NCBI RefSeq assembly: GCF_000744225.1
Contig: NZ_JQLN01000005.1
Coordinates: forward strand, 62,001-126,000
Direction: 5' to 3'
DNA: 64,000 bases
Source: Kitasatospora mediocidica KCTC 9733
GTDB lineage: Bacteria; Actinomycetota; Actinomycetes; Streptomycetales; Streptomycetaceae
How positions within the stretch are numbered: position 1 is the first letter of the stretch; the number at the start of each line of letters is the position of its first letter. This document shows, one piece after another, positions 8,375 through 17,478 of this stretch. Both the position numbers and the translations under genes were made by a program. The notes under the pieces were generated by a model. It was not told the DNA's origin, made no database searches, and saw only the letters and a program-made list of their open reading frames with translations.

Positions 8375-11260
8375 TCAGCTGCAGCCGCTGGTGGAGCCGC
8401 ACCCCTCGCAGAGGTAGCAGCTGCCGGCGCGGCGCATCTTGGTGCCGCAGGAGAAGCAGAGCGGCGCGTCCGCGTTCAGGCCGAGCTGGATCTCCAGCAG
8501 TTCGGTCGAGTTGTGCGGCTGGGCCTTGGCCGGGACCGGCTTGGGCGCCTCGGCCCGGACCGGCTCGGCGACGGCGCGCGGCGCCGACTGGGCCAGGCCC
8601 TCGACGTCCATGTCCTCGTCGGAGTCCAGCGGCTCGTAGGAGCCGGTGTCCAGGTGCCGCTGGCGCTCCTCGACGGAGTGGATGCCGAGGGCGGACCGGG
8701 TCTCGAAGGGCAGGAAGTCCAGCGCCAGGCGGCGGAAGATGTAGTCGACGATCGACTGCGCCATCCGCACGTCCGGGTCGTCCGTCAGACCGGCCGGCTC
8801 GAAGCGCATGTTGGTGAACTTCGAGACGTAGGTCTCCAGCGGGACGCCGTACTGCATGCCGACCGAGACGGCGATCGAGAAGGCGTCCATCATGCCGGCG
8901 AGGGTCGAGCCCTGCTTGGACATCTTCAGGAAGACCTCGCCGAGGCCGTCGTCCGGGTAGGAGTTGGCCGTCATGTAGCCCTCGGCGCCGCCCACCGTGA
9001 ACGAGGTGGTGATGCCCGGGCGGCCCTTGGGGAGGCGCTTGCGGACCGGGCGGTACTCGACGACCTTCTGGACCACGGGGGCCTCGGTGGTGGCCTCCTC
9101 GGTCTTCTTCGCCGAGAGCGGCTGGCCGACCTTCGAGTTCTCGCGGTAGATCGCGAGCGCCTTGACGCCGAGCTTCCAGGCCTCGAAGTAGACCTCCTCG
9201 ACCTCCTCGACGGTGGAGTCGGCGGGCATGTTGACGGTCTTGGAGATCGCGCCGGAGATCCACGGCTGGATCGCCGACATCATCCGCACGTGGCCCATCG
9301 GCGAGATGGAGCGCTCACCCATCGCGCAGTCGAAGACCTCGAAGTGCGCGCTCTTCAGACCGGGGGCGTTGAGCACGTTGCCGTGCTCGGCGATGTGGGC
9401 GACGATCGCCTCGACCTGCTCGGCCTGGTAGCCGAGGCGGCGCAGCGCGCGCGGCACGGTGCCGTTGACGATCTGCATCGAGCCGCCGCCGACCAGCTTC
9501 TTGAACTTGACCAGCGCGAGGTCGGGCTCCACACCGGTGGTGTCGCAGTCCATCATCAGGCCGATGGTGCCGGTGGGGGCGAGCACCGAGGCCTGGGCGT
9601 TGCGGAAACCGTTCTGCGCGCCGAGCCGCAGGACGTCCTGCCAGGTCTCCGTGGCGGCGGCCCAGACCGGGGCGTCCAGCTCGTCCACCGCGACGGCGGC
9701 GCTGTTGGCGTCCGCGTGCTGGCGCATGACCTGCTGGTGCGGGGCCGCGTTGCGGGCGTAGCCCTCGTACGGGCCGACCACGCCGGCGAGCTCGGCGCCG
9801 CGGCGGTAGGCGGTGCCGGTCATCAGCGAGGTGATGGCGCCGGCCAGCGCGCGGCCGCCCTCGGAGTCGTACGCGTGGCCGGTGGCCATCAGCAGGGCAC
9901 CGAGGTTGGCGTAGCCGATGCCCAGCTGGCGGTAGGCGCGGGTGGTCTCGCCGATCTTCTCGGTCGGGAAGTCGGCGAAGCAGATGGAGATGTCCATCGC
10001 GGTGATGACCAGCTCGACGACCTTGGCGAAGCGCTCGGCGTCGAAGCCCTGACCACCATCAGACGCAGTGTCGTCGCGCAGGAACTTCATCAGGTTGAGC
10101 GAGGCGAGGTTGCAGCTGGAGTTGTCCAGGTGCATGTACTCGCTGCACGGGTTGGACGCGTTGATGCGGCCGGACTCCGGGCAGGTGTGCCAGTGGTTGA
10201 TGGTCGAGTCGTACTGGATGCCCGGGTCGGCACAGGCCCAGGCGGCCTCGGCCATCTTGCGGAAGAGCTTCTTGGCGTCGACGGTCTCGATGACCTCGCC
10301 GGTCATCCGGGCGCGCAGGCCGAAGTCGGTGCCGTTCTCGACCGCGGTCATGAACTCGTCGGAGACGCGGACCGAGTTGTTGGCGTTCTGGTACTGGACG
10401 GAGGCGATGTCGTCGCCGCCGAGGTCCATGTCGAAGCCCGCGTCGCGCAGCGCGCGGATCTTCTCCTCCTCCTTCACCTTGGTCTCGATGAAGGCCTCGA
10501 CGTCCGGGTGGTCGACGTCCAGTACGACCATCTTGGCCGCGCGGCGGGTGGCGCCGCCGGACTTGATGGTGCCGGCCGAGGCGTCGGCGCCGCGCATGAA
10601 GGAGACCGGGCCCGACGCGTTGCCGCCGGAGGAGAGCAGTTCCTTGGAGGAGCGGATCCGGGAGAGGTTCAGGCCGGCGCCGGAGCCGCCCTTGAAGATC
10701 ATGCCCTCTTCCTTGTACCAGTCGAGGATGGACTCCATGGAGTCGTCGACGGCCAGGATGAAGCAGGCGCTGACCTGCTGGGGCTGCTTGGTGCCGACGT
10801 TGAACCAGACCGGCGAGTTGAAGCTGAAGACCTGGTGGAGGAGGGCGTGGGTCAGCTCGTGCTCGAAGACCTCGGCGTCGGCGGGCGAGGTGAAGTAGCC
10901 GTTCTTCTCACCGGCGGCGCGGTAGGTGAGCACCACCCGGTCGATGATCTGCTTGAGGCTCCACTCGCGCTGCGGGGTGCCCACGGCGCCGCGGAAGTAC
11001 TTGCTGGTGACGATGTTGACCGCGTTGACCGACCAGAAGTCGGGGAACTCGACGCCTCGCTGCTCGAAGTTGATCGAGCCGTCACGCCAGTTGGTCATGA
11101 CGACGTCGCGCCGCTCCCAGCTGACCTCGTCGTACGGATGGACGCCAGGGGTGGTGTAGATGCGCTCGATCCGCAGACCGCCCTTGGGAGCCTTGCCGGC
11201 TCCCTTCGCCGCCTTGTCGGACTTGGACCCGCGTGCGGAACCGCTCGTCGTGTCTGTCAC
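8375..11260 (-). CDS. nrdJ: Adenosylcobalamin-dependent ribonucleotide reductase
   Basis: This 961-residue class II enzyme reduces ribonucleotides to deoxyribonucleotides using coenzyme B12. It shows the NPCSEY motif in the central barrel, a nearby NSSCNLASLNL segment, an early SACFIL cysteine region, and the C-terminal CFSCGTKM and CYLCEGCG cysteine pairs found in actinobacterial NrdJ. The first 40 residues are a lysine/serine-rich tail. The GTG start is preceded by GGAGGAGGAG. It is the second gene after nrdR, with a 228-base gap; in S. coelicolor nrdRJ is transcribed together and repressed by NrdR. A hairpin terminator follows. Confidence 0.96.
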   Translation of the reverse strand: MTDTTSGSARGSKSDKAAKGAGKAPKGGLRIERIYTTPGVHPYDEVSWERRDVVMTNWRDGSINFEQRGVEFPDFWSVNAVNIVTSKYFRGAVGTPQREWSLKQIIDRVVLTYRAAGEKNGYFTSPADAEVFEHELTHALLHQVFSFNSPVWFNVGTKQPQQVSACFILAVDDSMESILDWYKEEGMIFKGGSGAGLNLSRIRSSKELLSSGGNASGPVSFMRGADASAGTIKSGGATRRAAKMVVLDVDHPDVEAFIETKVKEEEKIRALRDAGFDMDLGGDDIASVQYQNANNSVRVSDEFMTAVENGTDFGLRARMTGEVIETVDAKKLFRKMAEAAWACADPGIQYDSTINHWHTCPESGRINASNPCSEYMHLDNSSCNLASLNLMKFLRDDTASDGGQGFDAERFAKVVELVITAMDISICFADFPTEKIGETTRAYRQLGIGYANLGALLMATGHAYDSEGGRALAGAITSLMTGTAYRRGAELAGVVGPYEGYARNAAPHQQVMRQHADANSAAVAVDELDAPVWAAATETWQDVLRLGAQNGFRNAQASVLAPTGTIGLMMDCDTTGVEPDLALVKFKKLVGGGSMQIVNGTVPRALRRLGYQAEQVEAIVAHIAEHGNVLNAPGLKSAHFEVFDCAMGERSISPMGHVRMMSAIQPWISGAISKTVNMPADSTVEEVEEVYFEAWKLGVKALAIYRENSKVGQPLSAKKTEEATTEAPVVQKVVEYRPVRKRLPKGRPGITTSFTVGGAEGYMTANSYPDDGLGEVFLKMSKQGSTLAGMMDAFSIAVSVGMQYGVPLETYVSKFTNMRFEPAGLTDDPDVRMAQSIVDYIFRRLALDFLPFETRSALGIHSVEERQRHLDTGSYEPLDSDEDMDVEGLAQSAPRAVAEPVRAEAPKPVPAKAQPHNSTELLEIQLGLNADAPLCFSCGTKMRRAGSCYLCEGCGSTSGCS

Positions 11261-11488
11261 TTCTGCTCCTCCTCCTGGGCAAACGCCCTGAGTGCCCTAT
11301 TTCTTTCGGCGCGCCACGCGCTCCGAGGGGCACTGCTGCTTCGCTTCTCCTGACGTGCGGGCAGGCCGGGATGCCGACCGGTTCGCACGGTTTGTCATGT
11401 TCTGTGCGCCGTTTGAGGGCGCGCGTGGACCCGGGACGGCTGGTCGCGCAGCCCGGCCCGAGCCGGGTGTGCGCCGCCGCCCCGCGTC

Positions 11489-11992
11489 CTAGGTAGCTGC
11501 GGCGGGGACCGGGACGGCCGTGCCGTCGCCCTGCCCGCCGGGGGGACCCTCGGTGCCACGCAGCGTCGCGATGGCGGCCTCGAAGTCCGCGAGTCCGTCG
11601 TAGGCCTGGTAGACCGAGGCGAACCGCAGGTAGGCGACCACGTCGAGATCCTTGAGCGGACCGAGTATGGCCAGGCCCACGTCATGCGTGGAGAGCTCGG
11701 CACTGCCGCTCGCGCGCAGGCACTCCTCCACGCGCTGGCCGAGCAACGCGAGGGCGTCCTCGGTGACCGGGCGTCCCTGGCAGGCCTTGCGGACTCCGGA
11801 GATCACCTTCTCCCGGCTGAACGGTTCGGTCACGCCGCTGCGCTTGATGACCATCAGTGCCGCGGTCTCCACCGTGGTGAAGCGGCGACCGCAGTCCGGG
11901 CATTGGCGGCGGCGGCGAATCGAGCTGCCGTCGTCGGTCGTACGACTGTCGACGACTCGGCTGTCGGAGTGCCGGCAGAAGGGGCAGTGCAC
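11489..11992 (-). CDS. nrdR: Transcriptional repressor NrdR
   Basis: NrdR is the nucleotide-sensing repressor of ribonucleotide reductase genes. The 167-residue protein has a zinc ribbon with C3, C6, C31 and C34 and the arginine-rich [16 protein letters not shown] signature, then an ATP-cone domain ([16 protein letters not shown] onward). The last 20 residues are a glycine/proline/alanine tail. The start codon is GTG at 11992. It is the first gene of the nrdRJ unit and is very probably autoregulated through the two boxes at 12101-12148. Confidence 0.95.
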   Translation of the reverse strand: MHCPFCRHSDSRVVDSRTTDDGSSIRRRRQCPDCGRRFTTVETAALMVIKRSGVTEPFSREKVISGVRKACQGRPVTEDALALLGQRVEECLRASGSAELSTHDVGLAILGPLKDLDVVAYLRFASVYQAYDGLADFEAAIATLRGTEGPPGGQGDGTAVPVPAAAT

Positions 11993-12100
11993 GTACGACT
12001 CCCTTCCTGACGGAACTGGCGAAACCGGGCCACGCGAGATCTGACCCGACCCCCGGGCTCCCCAAGTCTAGGCGAAGCCCCCATGATCAAAAAACCGGGG

Positions 12101-12148
12101 ACCACAACCTGTGGGTCGCAAGCACCCATGTAACCACTAGATCTGGTT
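12101..12148. promoter_or_regulatory. Tandem NrdR boxes
   Basis: Two 16-base imperfect palindromes, ACCACAACCTGTGGGT (12101-12116) and ACCACTAGATCTGGTT (12133-12148), start exactly 32 bases apart, about three helical turns. Paired boxes at this spacing upstream of nrdRJ are the documented NrdR operator design in S. coelicolor. They lie upstream of nrdR on the minus strand. Confidence 0.8.
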
Positions 12149-12379
12149 TCGTGTCGTGGCCCCGGGCCCCGCGTGTCGCACCTCTCGACCGCGCGTGTCG
12201 TAGCTCCCGCATCACCTGGCGCGATCGATGCTGGTCAGCGCCGATCGGCATTCCGGACGAGTCACCCATCCGGCCGTGGGGCGTGTGGCACGGCTCACCG
12301 GGGGAATCCCGGCGACGCCTTCCAGCCAGCTTCGACCCGGTTTCGGCGGTCGGCCCCGAGCGCCCATAGAATGAGGCGA

Positions 12380-12395
12380 TCGAACATTTAATCGA
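12380..12395. promoter_or_regulatory. Candidate LexA (SOS) box, distal
   Basis: TCGAACATTTAATCGA matches the actinobacterial SOS consensus TCGAAC-N4-GTTCGA except for two bases in the right arm. It lies about 130 bases before the lexA start. Confidence 0.5.
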
Positions 12396-12443
12396 CATAC
12401 ACCCAAAGTCTTGATCGAGTCAGCCGACTCATCAATAATTCAC

Positions 12444-12459
12444 TCGAACGTGTGTTTGG
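12444..12459. promoter_or_regulatory. Candidate LexA (SOS) box, proximal
   Basis: TCGAACGTGTGTTTGG matches the SOS consensus with two mismatches at the right end and a perfect left arm and central GTGT. It lies about 67 bases before the lexA GTG, where autorepression is expected. Confidence 0.7.
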
Positions 12460-12525
12460 CGCAACCTTTCGATAGGTGCTGCCGTTGGGCTGGACAAGGG
12501 AGAACGCCCGTCGAGAGGGGCCGCC

Positions 12526-13446
12526 GTGAGCACCGTACAGACCAGCACCAACAGCACCGTCCTCACCCAGAACAGCGCCGCCGAGAGCCACACCATCCCG
12601 GTGCAGGACCGTTCCCAGCACTCCGGGGGCCGGCCGGCCTTGGACCAGCAGAGCATGGACCAGAGCATGGATCGCAGCGACAGCCGCCCCGCAGCCACGC
12701 CGGGCTACCTCCCCGACCACCAGGTCGAGCACGCGTCCGCCCAGGACGTCCCGCTCGGTCTGGCGAACGGCCAGACCCGCTCCCTGCCCGGGCGCCCGCC
12801 CGGCATCCGGACCGACGAGGCCGGGCTGACCGAGCGGCAGCGCCGGGTGATCGAGGTCATCCGGGATTCGGTGCAGCGCCGCGGCTACCCGCCGAGCATG
12901 CGCGAGATCGGCCAGGCGGTCGGCCTCTCCTCCACCTCCTCGGTGGCCCACCAGCTGATGGCCCTGGAGCGCAAGGGCTTCCTGCGCCGTGACCCGCACC
13001 GCCCGCGCGCCTACGAGGTGCGCGGCGTCGAGGTCACCCGGCCGAACACCGCCGAGGCGGCCGGCCGGCCGTCCACCTCCTACGTGCCGCTGGTCGGCCG
13101 GATCGCCGCCGGCGGTCCGATCCTGGCCGAGCAGACGGTCGAGGACGTCTTCCCGCTGCCGCGCCAGCTGGTCGGCGAGGGTGAGCTCTTCGCGCTCACC
13201 GTGCGCGGCGACTCGATGATCGAGGCGGCGATCTGCGACGGGGACTGGGTCACCGTGCGCCGCCAGCCGGTCGCCGAGAACGGCGACATCGTGGCCGCGA
13301 TGATCGACGGCGAGGCCACCGTCAAGCGCCTCAAGCGCGAGGACGGCCGGATCTGGCTGATGCCGCACAACGCGGCCTACGACCCGATCCCCGGCGACAA
13401 CGCGACCATCCTGGGCAAGGTCGTCGCGGTGCTGCGTCGGCTCTGA
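12526..13446 (+). CDS. lexA: LexA repressor
   Basis: LexA represses the SOS regulon and self-cleaves when RecA filaments form. The winged helix begins near residue 100 ([36 protein letters not shown]). The cleavage site is IAAGGPI, the catalytic serine is in GDSMIEAAI and the lysine in GEATVKR, so it should be active. The N-terminal extension of about 95 residues is rich in Ser, Gln and Asp; Streptomyces LexA proteins have such tails but this one is long at 306 residues in total. The GTG start follows GAGAGGGG. An ATG start inside the MDQ repeats is the alternative. Two SOS boxes lie upstream. Confidence 0.95.
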   Translation: MSTVQTSTNSTVLTQNSAAESHTIPVQDRSQHSGGRPALDQQSMDQSMDRSDSRPAATPGYLPDHQVEHASAQDVPLGLANGQTRSLPGRPPGIRTDEAGLTERQRRVIEVIRDSVQRRGYPPSMREIGQAVGLSSTSSVAHQLMALERKGFLRRDPHRPRAYEVRGVEVTRPNTAEAAGRPSTSYVPLVGRIAAGGPILAEQTVEDVFPLPRQLVGEGELFALTVRGDSMIEAAICDGDWVTVRRQPVAENGDIVAAMIDGEATVKRLKREDGRIWLMPHNAAYDPIPGDNATILGKVVAVLRRL

Positions 13447-13460
13447 TCCACCCCACACAC

Positions 13461-13501
13461 GCGAACGAGGGCCCCTCCAAATCGGAGGGGCCCTCGTTCG
13501 C
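13461..13501. terminator. Bidirectional terminator between lexA and the helicase
   Basis: A perfect 18-bp inverted repeat (GCGAACGAGGGCCCCTCC and its complement) with a 5-base AAATC loop sits between the convergent lexA and helicase genes and can serve both. Confidence 0.9.
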
Positions 13502-13530
13502 GTTGAGCAGCGTTGAGCAGCGTTGAGCAG
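13501..13530. repeat. Three tandem copies of a 10-base unit
   Basis: CGTTGAGCAG occurs three times in a row, with a fourth partial copy (CGTTCAGC) running into the helicase stop codon. It abuts the right arm of the terminator, probably a replication-slippage product. Confidence 0.85.
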
Positions 13531-13533
13531 CGT

Positions 13534-15645
13534 TCAGCCGCGCTTGGCCACCGGACGCGGCGCAGGCGCCGAGGCCGCGATGGCCGCCAGCGAGCGCCGC
13601 ACCTGGTTGCGGTCGGTGGTGTACCAGAAGTCGGGCATCGAGGACCGGAAGAATCCGCCGTAGCGGGCGGTCGCCAGCCGCGGGTCGAGCACCGCGACCA
13701 CCCCGCGGTCCTCGGCGGCCCGCACCAGCCGGCCCGCGCCCTGCGCCATCAGCAGCGCGGCGTGCGTCGCCGCCACCGCCATGAAGCCGTTGCCGCCGGC
13801 CTCCTCCACCGCCTTCTGCCGGGCGCTCATCAGCGGGTCGTCCGGACGCGGGAACGGGATCCTGTCCATCACCACCAGCTGGCAGGCCGAGCCGGGCACG
13901 TCGACGCCCTGCCAGAGCGAGAGGGTGCCGAAGAGGCAGGTCTGCGGGTCGGCCGCGAAGTTGCGGATCAGCTCGCCGAGGGTGTCCTCGCCCTGCAGCA
14001 GGATCGGCACGTCCAGGCGTTCGCGCAGCTGCTCCGCCGCCGTCTGGGCGGCCCGCATCGAGGAGAACAGGCCGAGCGTGCGCCCGCCCGCCGCCTCGAT
14101 CAGCTCCGCCAGCTCGTCCAGCATCTGCGGACGCTCCGGCTCGCGGCCGGGCGGCGGCAGATGCTTGGCGACGTAGAGGATGCCCTGCTTGGGGTAGGAG
14201 AACGGCGAGCCGACGTCCAGCCCGCGCCAGAGCGGCGGCGCGTCCTCGCCGCGCTCGCCGCGCTCCGGCTCGGCGGCCGTCCGCTCGTCCGGCAGGCGTC
14301 CCTCACCGGGCAGGCCCACCGAGGCCGCCACGCCGTTGAAGTCGCCGCCGAGCTTGAGGGTGGCGGAGGTGAGGACGACCGAGCGCTCCTTGTAGAGGTT
14401 CTCGCGCAGCAGCCCGGAGACGCTCATCGGCGCCACCCGCAGCGAGGCGGTGCCCATCGCGAAGCGGTCGTTGCGCTCGATCCACACCACGTCGTACGGG
14501 GAGTCGGTCAGCAGCCGGTCGGTGGTGTCGTGCAGGGTCTCGGCCATGGCCATCGCCTGCTTGCGCACCGCGTCCTCGTCGCTGAGGCTCTTGTCCCGGG
14601 TCTCGCCGAGCGAGGTGATCACCTGGCGGCTGGCGTCCCGGATCGCCGTCACCGCGTAGGCGAGGTACTCCGGCAGCTCCTCGACCCGGCCGGCCTGGGC
14701 GGTCTCCATCAGGCCGTGGTAGCTCTCGGCGGCGGCCTGCAGGGCGTCCACCGCCTTCTCGTTGGCCAGCCGGGCGGCCCGCTTCACGGCGCGGTTGACC
14801 GCGCCGACGGTCAGCTCGGCGGTGGCCGCGCCGGTGACCCGGTTGACCAGCTCGTGCGCCTCGTCGACGATCAGCAGCTCGTGTTCGGGCAGCACGGGGG
14901 CGCCTTCCAGCGCGTCGATCGCCAGCAGCGCGTGGTTGGTGACCACCACATCGGCCAGCTTGGCCCGCTCCCGGGCCTTCTCGGCGAAGCACTCCTGGCC
15001 GTAGGCGCAGCGACTGGCGCCCAGGCACTCGCGGGAGCTCACCGAGAGCTGCGCCCAGGCCTTGTCGGAGACGCCGGGGGTGAGGTCGTCGCGGTCGCCG
15101 GTCTCGGTCTCGTCGGCCCAGTCGCGAAGCCGCAGGACGTCCTGGCCGAGCTTGCCGCTCGGGCCGCCGAGCGCCTCGGCCGGGTCGAAGAGCCCCTCGC
15201 CCTCGTCGCTCGGGGTGCCCTCGTGCGCCCGGTGCAGGCAGAGGTAGTTGGAGCGGCCCTTGAGCATCGCGAACAGCGGGCGACGCCGCAGCACGGGGTG
15301 CAGCGCCTCCACCGTACGCGGCAAGTCCCGCTCCACCAGCTGGCGTTGCAGCGCCAGGGTGGCGGTGGCGACCACCACCCGGTCGCCGTGGGCGAGCGCG
15401 GGCACCAGGTAGGCGAGGGACTTGCCGGTGCCGGTGCCGGCCTGCACCAGCAGGTGTTCGGCGTTCTCGACGGCCTCGGCGACGGCCTCGGCCATCCGGA
15501 TCTGCCCGGGCCGTTCGACGCCGCCGACCGCGGTGACCGCGGCGTGCAGCAGCTCGGGGATGCGGGCACGGCCGACGGGCTTCGGGGAGGCGGGCTCGGC
15601 CGCCTCGTCGTCGGGCGGCAGCTGGGTTTGTGAGTCGTTCGTCAT
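13534..15645 (-). CDS. ATP-dependent DNA helicase, DinG/XPD type
   Basis: This 703-residue superfamily 2 helicase has a P-loop AGTGTGKS (residues 69-76), a VDEAHEL Walker B box, and four cysteines of an iron-sulphur domain (YLCLHR, RECLG, SRCAYG, QECF) as in 5'-3' helicases of the DinG/YoaA/XPD group. The C-terminal helicase domain contains LWQGVDVPG and a QGAGRLVR motif VI. It should unwind damaged or R-looped DNA. The ATG at 15645 follows GGGAG. The gene starts only 12 bases after the siderophore synthetase stop, so read-through from that operon is likely; it converges on lexA. Confidence 0.92.
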   Translation of the reverse strand: MTNDSQTQLPPDDEAAEPASPKPVGRARIPELLHAAVTAVGGVERPGQIRMAEAVAEAVENAEHLLVQAGTGTGKSLAYLVPALAHGDRVVVATATLALQRQLVERDLPRTVEALHPVLRRRPLFAMLKGRSNYLCLHRAHEGTPSDEGEGLFDPAEALGGPSGKLGQDVLRLRDWADETETGDRDDLTPGVSDKAWAQLSVSSRECLGASRCAYGQECFAEKARERAKLADVVVTNHALLAIDALEGAPVLPEHELLIVDEAHELVNRVTGAATAELTVGAVNRAVKRAARLANEKAVDALQAAAESYHGLMETAQAGRVEELPEYLAYAVTAIRDASRQVITSLGETRDKSLSDEDAVRKQAMAMAETLHDTTDRLLTDSPYDVVWIERNDRFAMGTASLRVAPMSVSGLLRENLYKERSVVLTSATLKLGGDFNGVAASVGLPGEGRLPDERTAAEPERGERGEDAPPLWRGLDVGSPFSYPKQGILYVAKHLPPPGREPERPQMLDELAELIEAAGGRTLGLFSSMRAAQTAAEQLRERLDVPILLQGEDTLGELIRNFAADPQTCLFGTLSLWQGVDVPGSACQLVVMDRIPFPRPDDPLMSARQKAVEEAGGNGFMAVAATHAALLMAQGAGRLVRAAEDRGVVAVLDPRLATARYGGFFRSSMPDFWYTTDRNQVRRSLAAIAASAPAPRPVAKRG

Positions 15646-15657
15646 GACGCTCCCAGC

Positions 15658-17478
15658 CTACGGGGCGGGACTGACAGTACGGTCCCGAGGCTGCGGCAGG
15701 GTGGCCGCGCCGAGTGGGTGCAGCGGGTTGGCGACCTGCCCGTGGACGGCCGCGTGCGGGCGCTCGGGCCGGTCGCGGTAGCCGTCCAGCAGCAGCCGGT
15801 TGCGGTTCAGGCACAGCCGGTCGATGGTCGGGGTGAACAGGTCGAAGAGCGCGAACCGCTCACCGAGCTCGGGGAACCGCAGCTGGTGTCGGAGGATCTC
15901 GGCGCGCAGCAGCGCCCAGAACTCCGCCTCCGGCAGCCCGAACCCGGCCTCCAGCAGCGGAGCGAGGTAGCGGTAGACCCCGACGAAGAGCCCGGAGTGC
16001 AGGAACTGGCAGAGGAACGCCGGGGGTTCGCGCAGCAGCACGGACGAGACCGCGGCCGGCAGCGCGCGCAGCTCGGGGAGGTCCTGGTCGCTGATGTTGA
16101 CGTCGTCCACGAAGTCCTTGACCGCGAGGCGCACCGGGGTGTCGGTGGCGTCGAACACCACGATCGCGTTCTCGCCGTGCGGGGAGAAGACGGTCCCGTA
16201 GCGGTAGAGGAAGTGCAGCAGCGGCGGCAGCATCGCGGCGAACAACCGGGTAAGCCAGGCGCGCGGGCCGAGCCCGGAGCGCTCCACCAGCTCTTCGACC
16301 AGCGCGCGCCCGTCCGAGCCGGTCTGCAGCAGCGAGGCGAGGGTGCGGGCCCGCTCCCCCTCGTCCAGCTGGGCGCCGAGCGGCTCGCGCCAGATCGCCC
16401 CGAGCAGTTCCTTGTACTGGTAGGGCGCCTCGGGCAGCCGGGCGTAGTAGGGGTGCTCGACGGTGACCGACGCGACCTCGCCGAGCAGCACCACCCGGCA
16501 CTCGTCGCGCAGGAACGCGTCGCCGTCGCGCAGCCCGTGGATCCAGCGGGTGACGGCGGGCGCGGCCAGCGTGCGTTCGGTCGGCAGCCCGCGCCAGACC
16601 AGCGTGTTGAGGATGGCCAGTGGCAGCTTGACCGTGCGCCGGCGCGGGGTGGTGGTGTTGAAGAAGGAGCGGATGGACTGCTGGGGCAGCCGCTCGTCCC
16701 GGTCGGCGGGCAGCAGGACGATCCGGCCGTCCGCGATCCAGGGGGCGAAGAGCGGCACCACGGTCTCGTCCCACTGCCAGGGGTGCACCGGCAGCAGCAG
16801 GTACTCCCCCGGGTCCTTGCCCTGGCCGGCCAGCAGCTCCCGGTAGCCGGCCAGCACCTGCGGATCGAGTTCGTCGCGGTAGAGCGCCTCGGCGTCGGCC
16901 AGCTCGCCGACGCCGCGGTACTGGGCCAGCGAGTCGTGCACCGCGAGCCAGGGCAGCGCCTGCGGGGTGCGGGCCTCGGGGGCCCAGGCGGCGGCGTCGG
17001 AGGCCGAGAAGCCGAGCCGGCCCTTGTTCGGCACGATCCACGGGTGGCCGCTCTGGTGCCCCTCCAGTTCGGTGTGGCCGAGCTCGGCCAGTTCGGCGCC
17101 GGTCAGCGCGCCGGCCGCCAGCCGGACGTCGGCCAGCAGAGTGGCCGTCAGCTCCCTGACCAGGTGCCCGGCGGTGTCCCCGGAGAGGCCGAGCAGGCGG
17201 CGGGCGGCCAGCAGGAAGATCAGCGGGTCCTCGGCCGGCGACCCGTCGGCGCGCAGCGAGAACGGGTCGACCTGCCAGCTGCCGTACGCGCCGCGACGGG
17301 CCGCGAACCGGTACTCCGTCCCGTCGGGCAGCGGCAGGCGGTAGCCGCCGGGGGCGGGCTCGGGGTGCAACAGCTCCTCGTAGCTGAACTCGCCGATCAT
17401 CTTGGCCAGCAGCGCCCGGCCGGCCCGGCGCCAGCGGTCCTGGTTCAGCGGCATCTCAACAGCTGGTGGCTGGGGCAC
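15658..17478 (-). CDS. IucA/IucC-family siderophore synthetase (IucC-like)
   Basis: This 606-residue NRPS-independent siderophore (NIS) synthetase joins a hydroxamate amine to a carboxylate using ATP. Family motifs seen are GHPWIVPNKGRLGFS, LLPVHPWQWDETV, KLPLAILNTLVWRG, HGENAIVVFD and KDFVDDVNIS. The N-terminus resembles IucC/DesD-type enzymes. The GTG at 17478 has a strong GAGGAG site seven bases upstream and overlaps the hydroxylase gene by 23 bases; an ATG at 17454 directly after that stop is the alternative. It is the last siderophore gene of the operon and would catalyse the second condensation if the pathway is aerobactin-like. Confidence 0.9.
   Translation of the reverse strand: MPQPPAVEMPLNQDRWRRAGRALLAKMIGEFSYEELLHPEPAPGGYRLPLPDGTEYRFAARRGAYGSWQVDPFSLRADGSPAEDPLIFLLAARRLLGLSGDTAGHLVRELTATLLADVRLAAGALTGAELAELGHTELEGHQSGHPWIVPNKGRLGFSASDAAAWAPEARTPQALPWLAVHDSLAQYRGVGELADAEALYRDELDPQVLAGYRELLAGQGKDPGEYLLLPVHPWQWDETVVPLFAPWIADGRIVLLPADRDERLPQQSIRSFFNTTTPRRRTVKLPLAILNTLVWRGLPTERTLAAPAVTRWIHGLRDGDAFLRDECRVVLLGEVASVTVEHPYYARLPEAPYQYKELLGAIWREPLGAQLDEGERARTLASLLQTGSDGRALVEELVERSGLGPRAWLTRLFAAMLPPLLHFLYRYGTVFSPHGENAIVVFDATDTPVRLAVKDFVDDVNISDQDLPELRALPAAVSSVLLREPPAFLCQFLHSGLFVGVYRYLAPLLEAGFGLPEAEFWALLRAEILRHQLRFPELGERFALFDLFTPTIDRLCLNRNRLLLDGYRDRPERPHAAVHGQVANPLHPLGAATLPQPRDRTVSPAP

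Larger units (their letters stand above)
11993..12525. other. Divergent control region between nrdR and lexA
   Basis: These 533 bases carry no convincing gene. They contain, from left to right, the nrdR leader with a possible -10 (TAGACT at 12070-12065, minus strand), a pair of NrdR boxes, a GC-rich stretch with nothing recognisable, and an AT-rich lexA promoter area with two SOS-box-like sequences. Short open frames here lack ribosome-binding sites. Confidence 0.6.

Noticed and set aside
8513-11353. 946-residue plus-strand open frame opposite nrdJ
   Set aside because: Antisense shadow of nrdJ; composition is Asp/Gly/Arg/Val-rich with no domain, and nrdJ has clear active-site motifs.
11261-11488. 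B12 riboswitch between nrdR and nrdJ
   Set aside because: The 228-base gap is short for a cobalamin riboswitch and I could not find a convincing B12 box; nrdRJ control by NrdR explains the locus.
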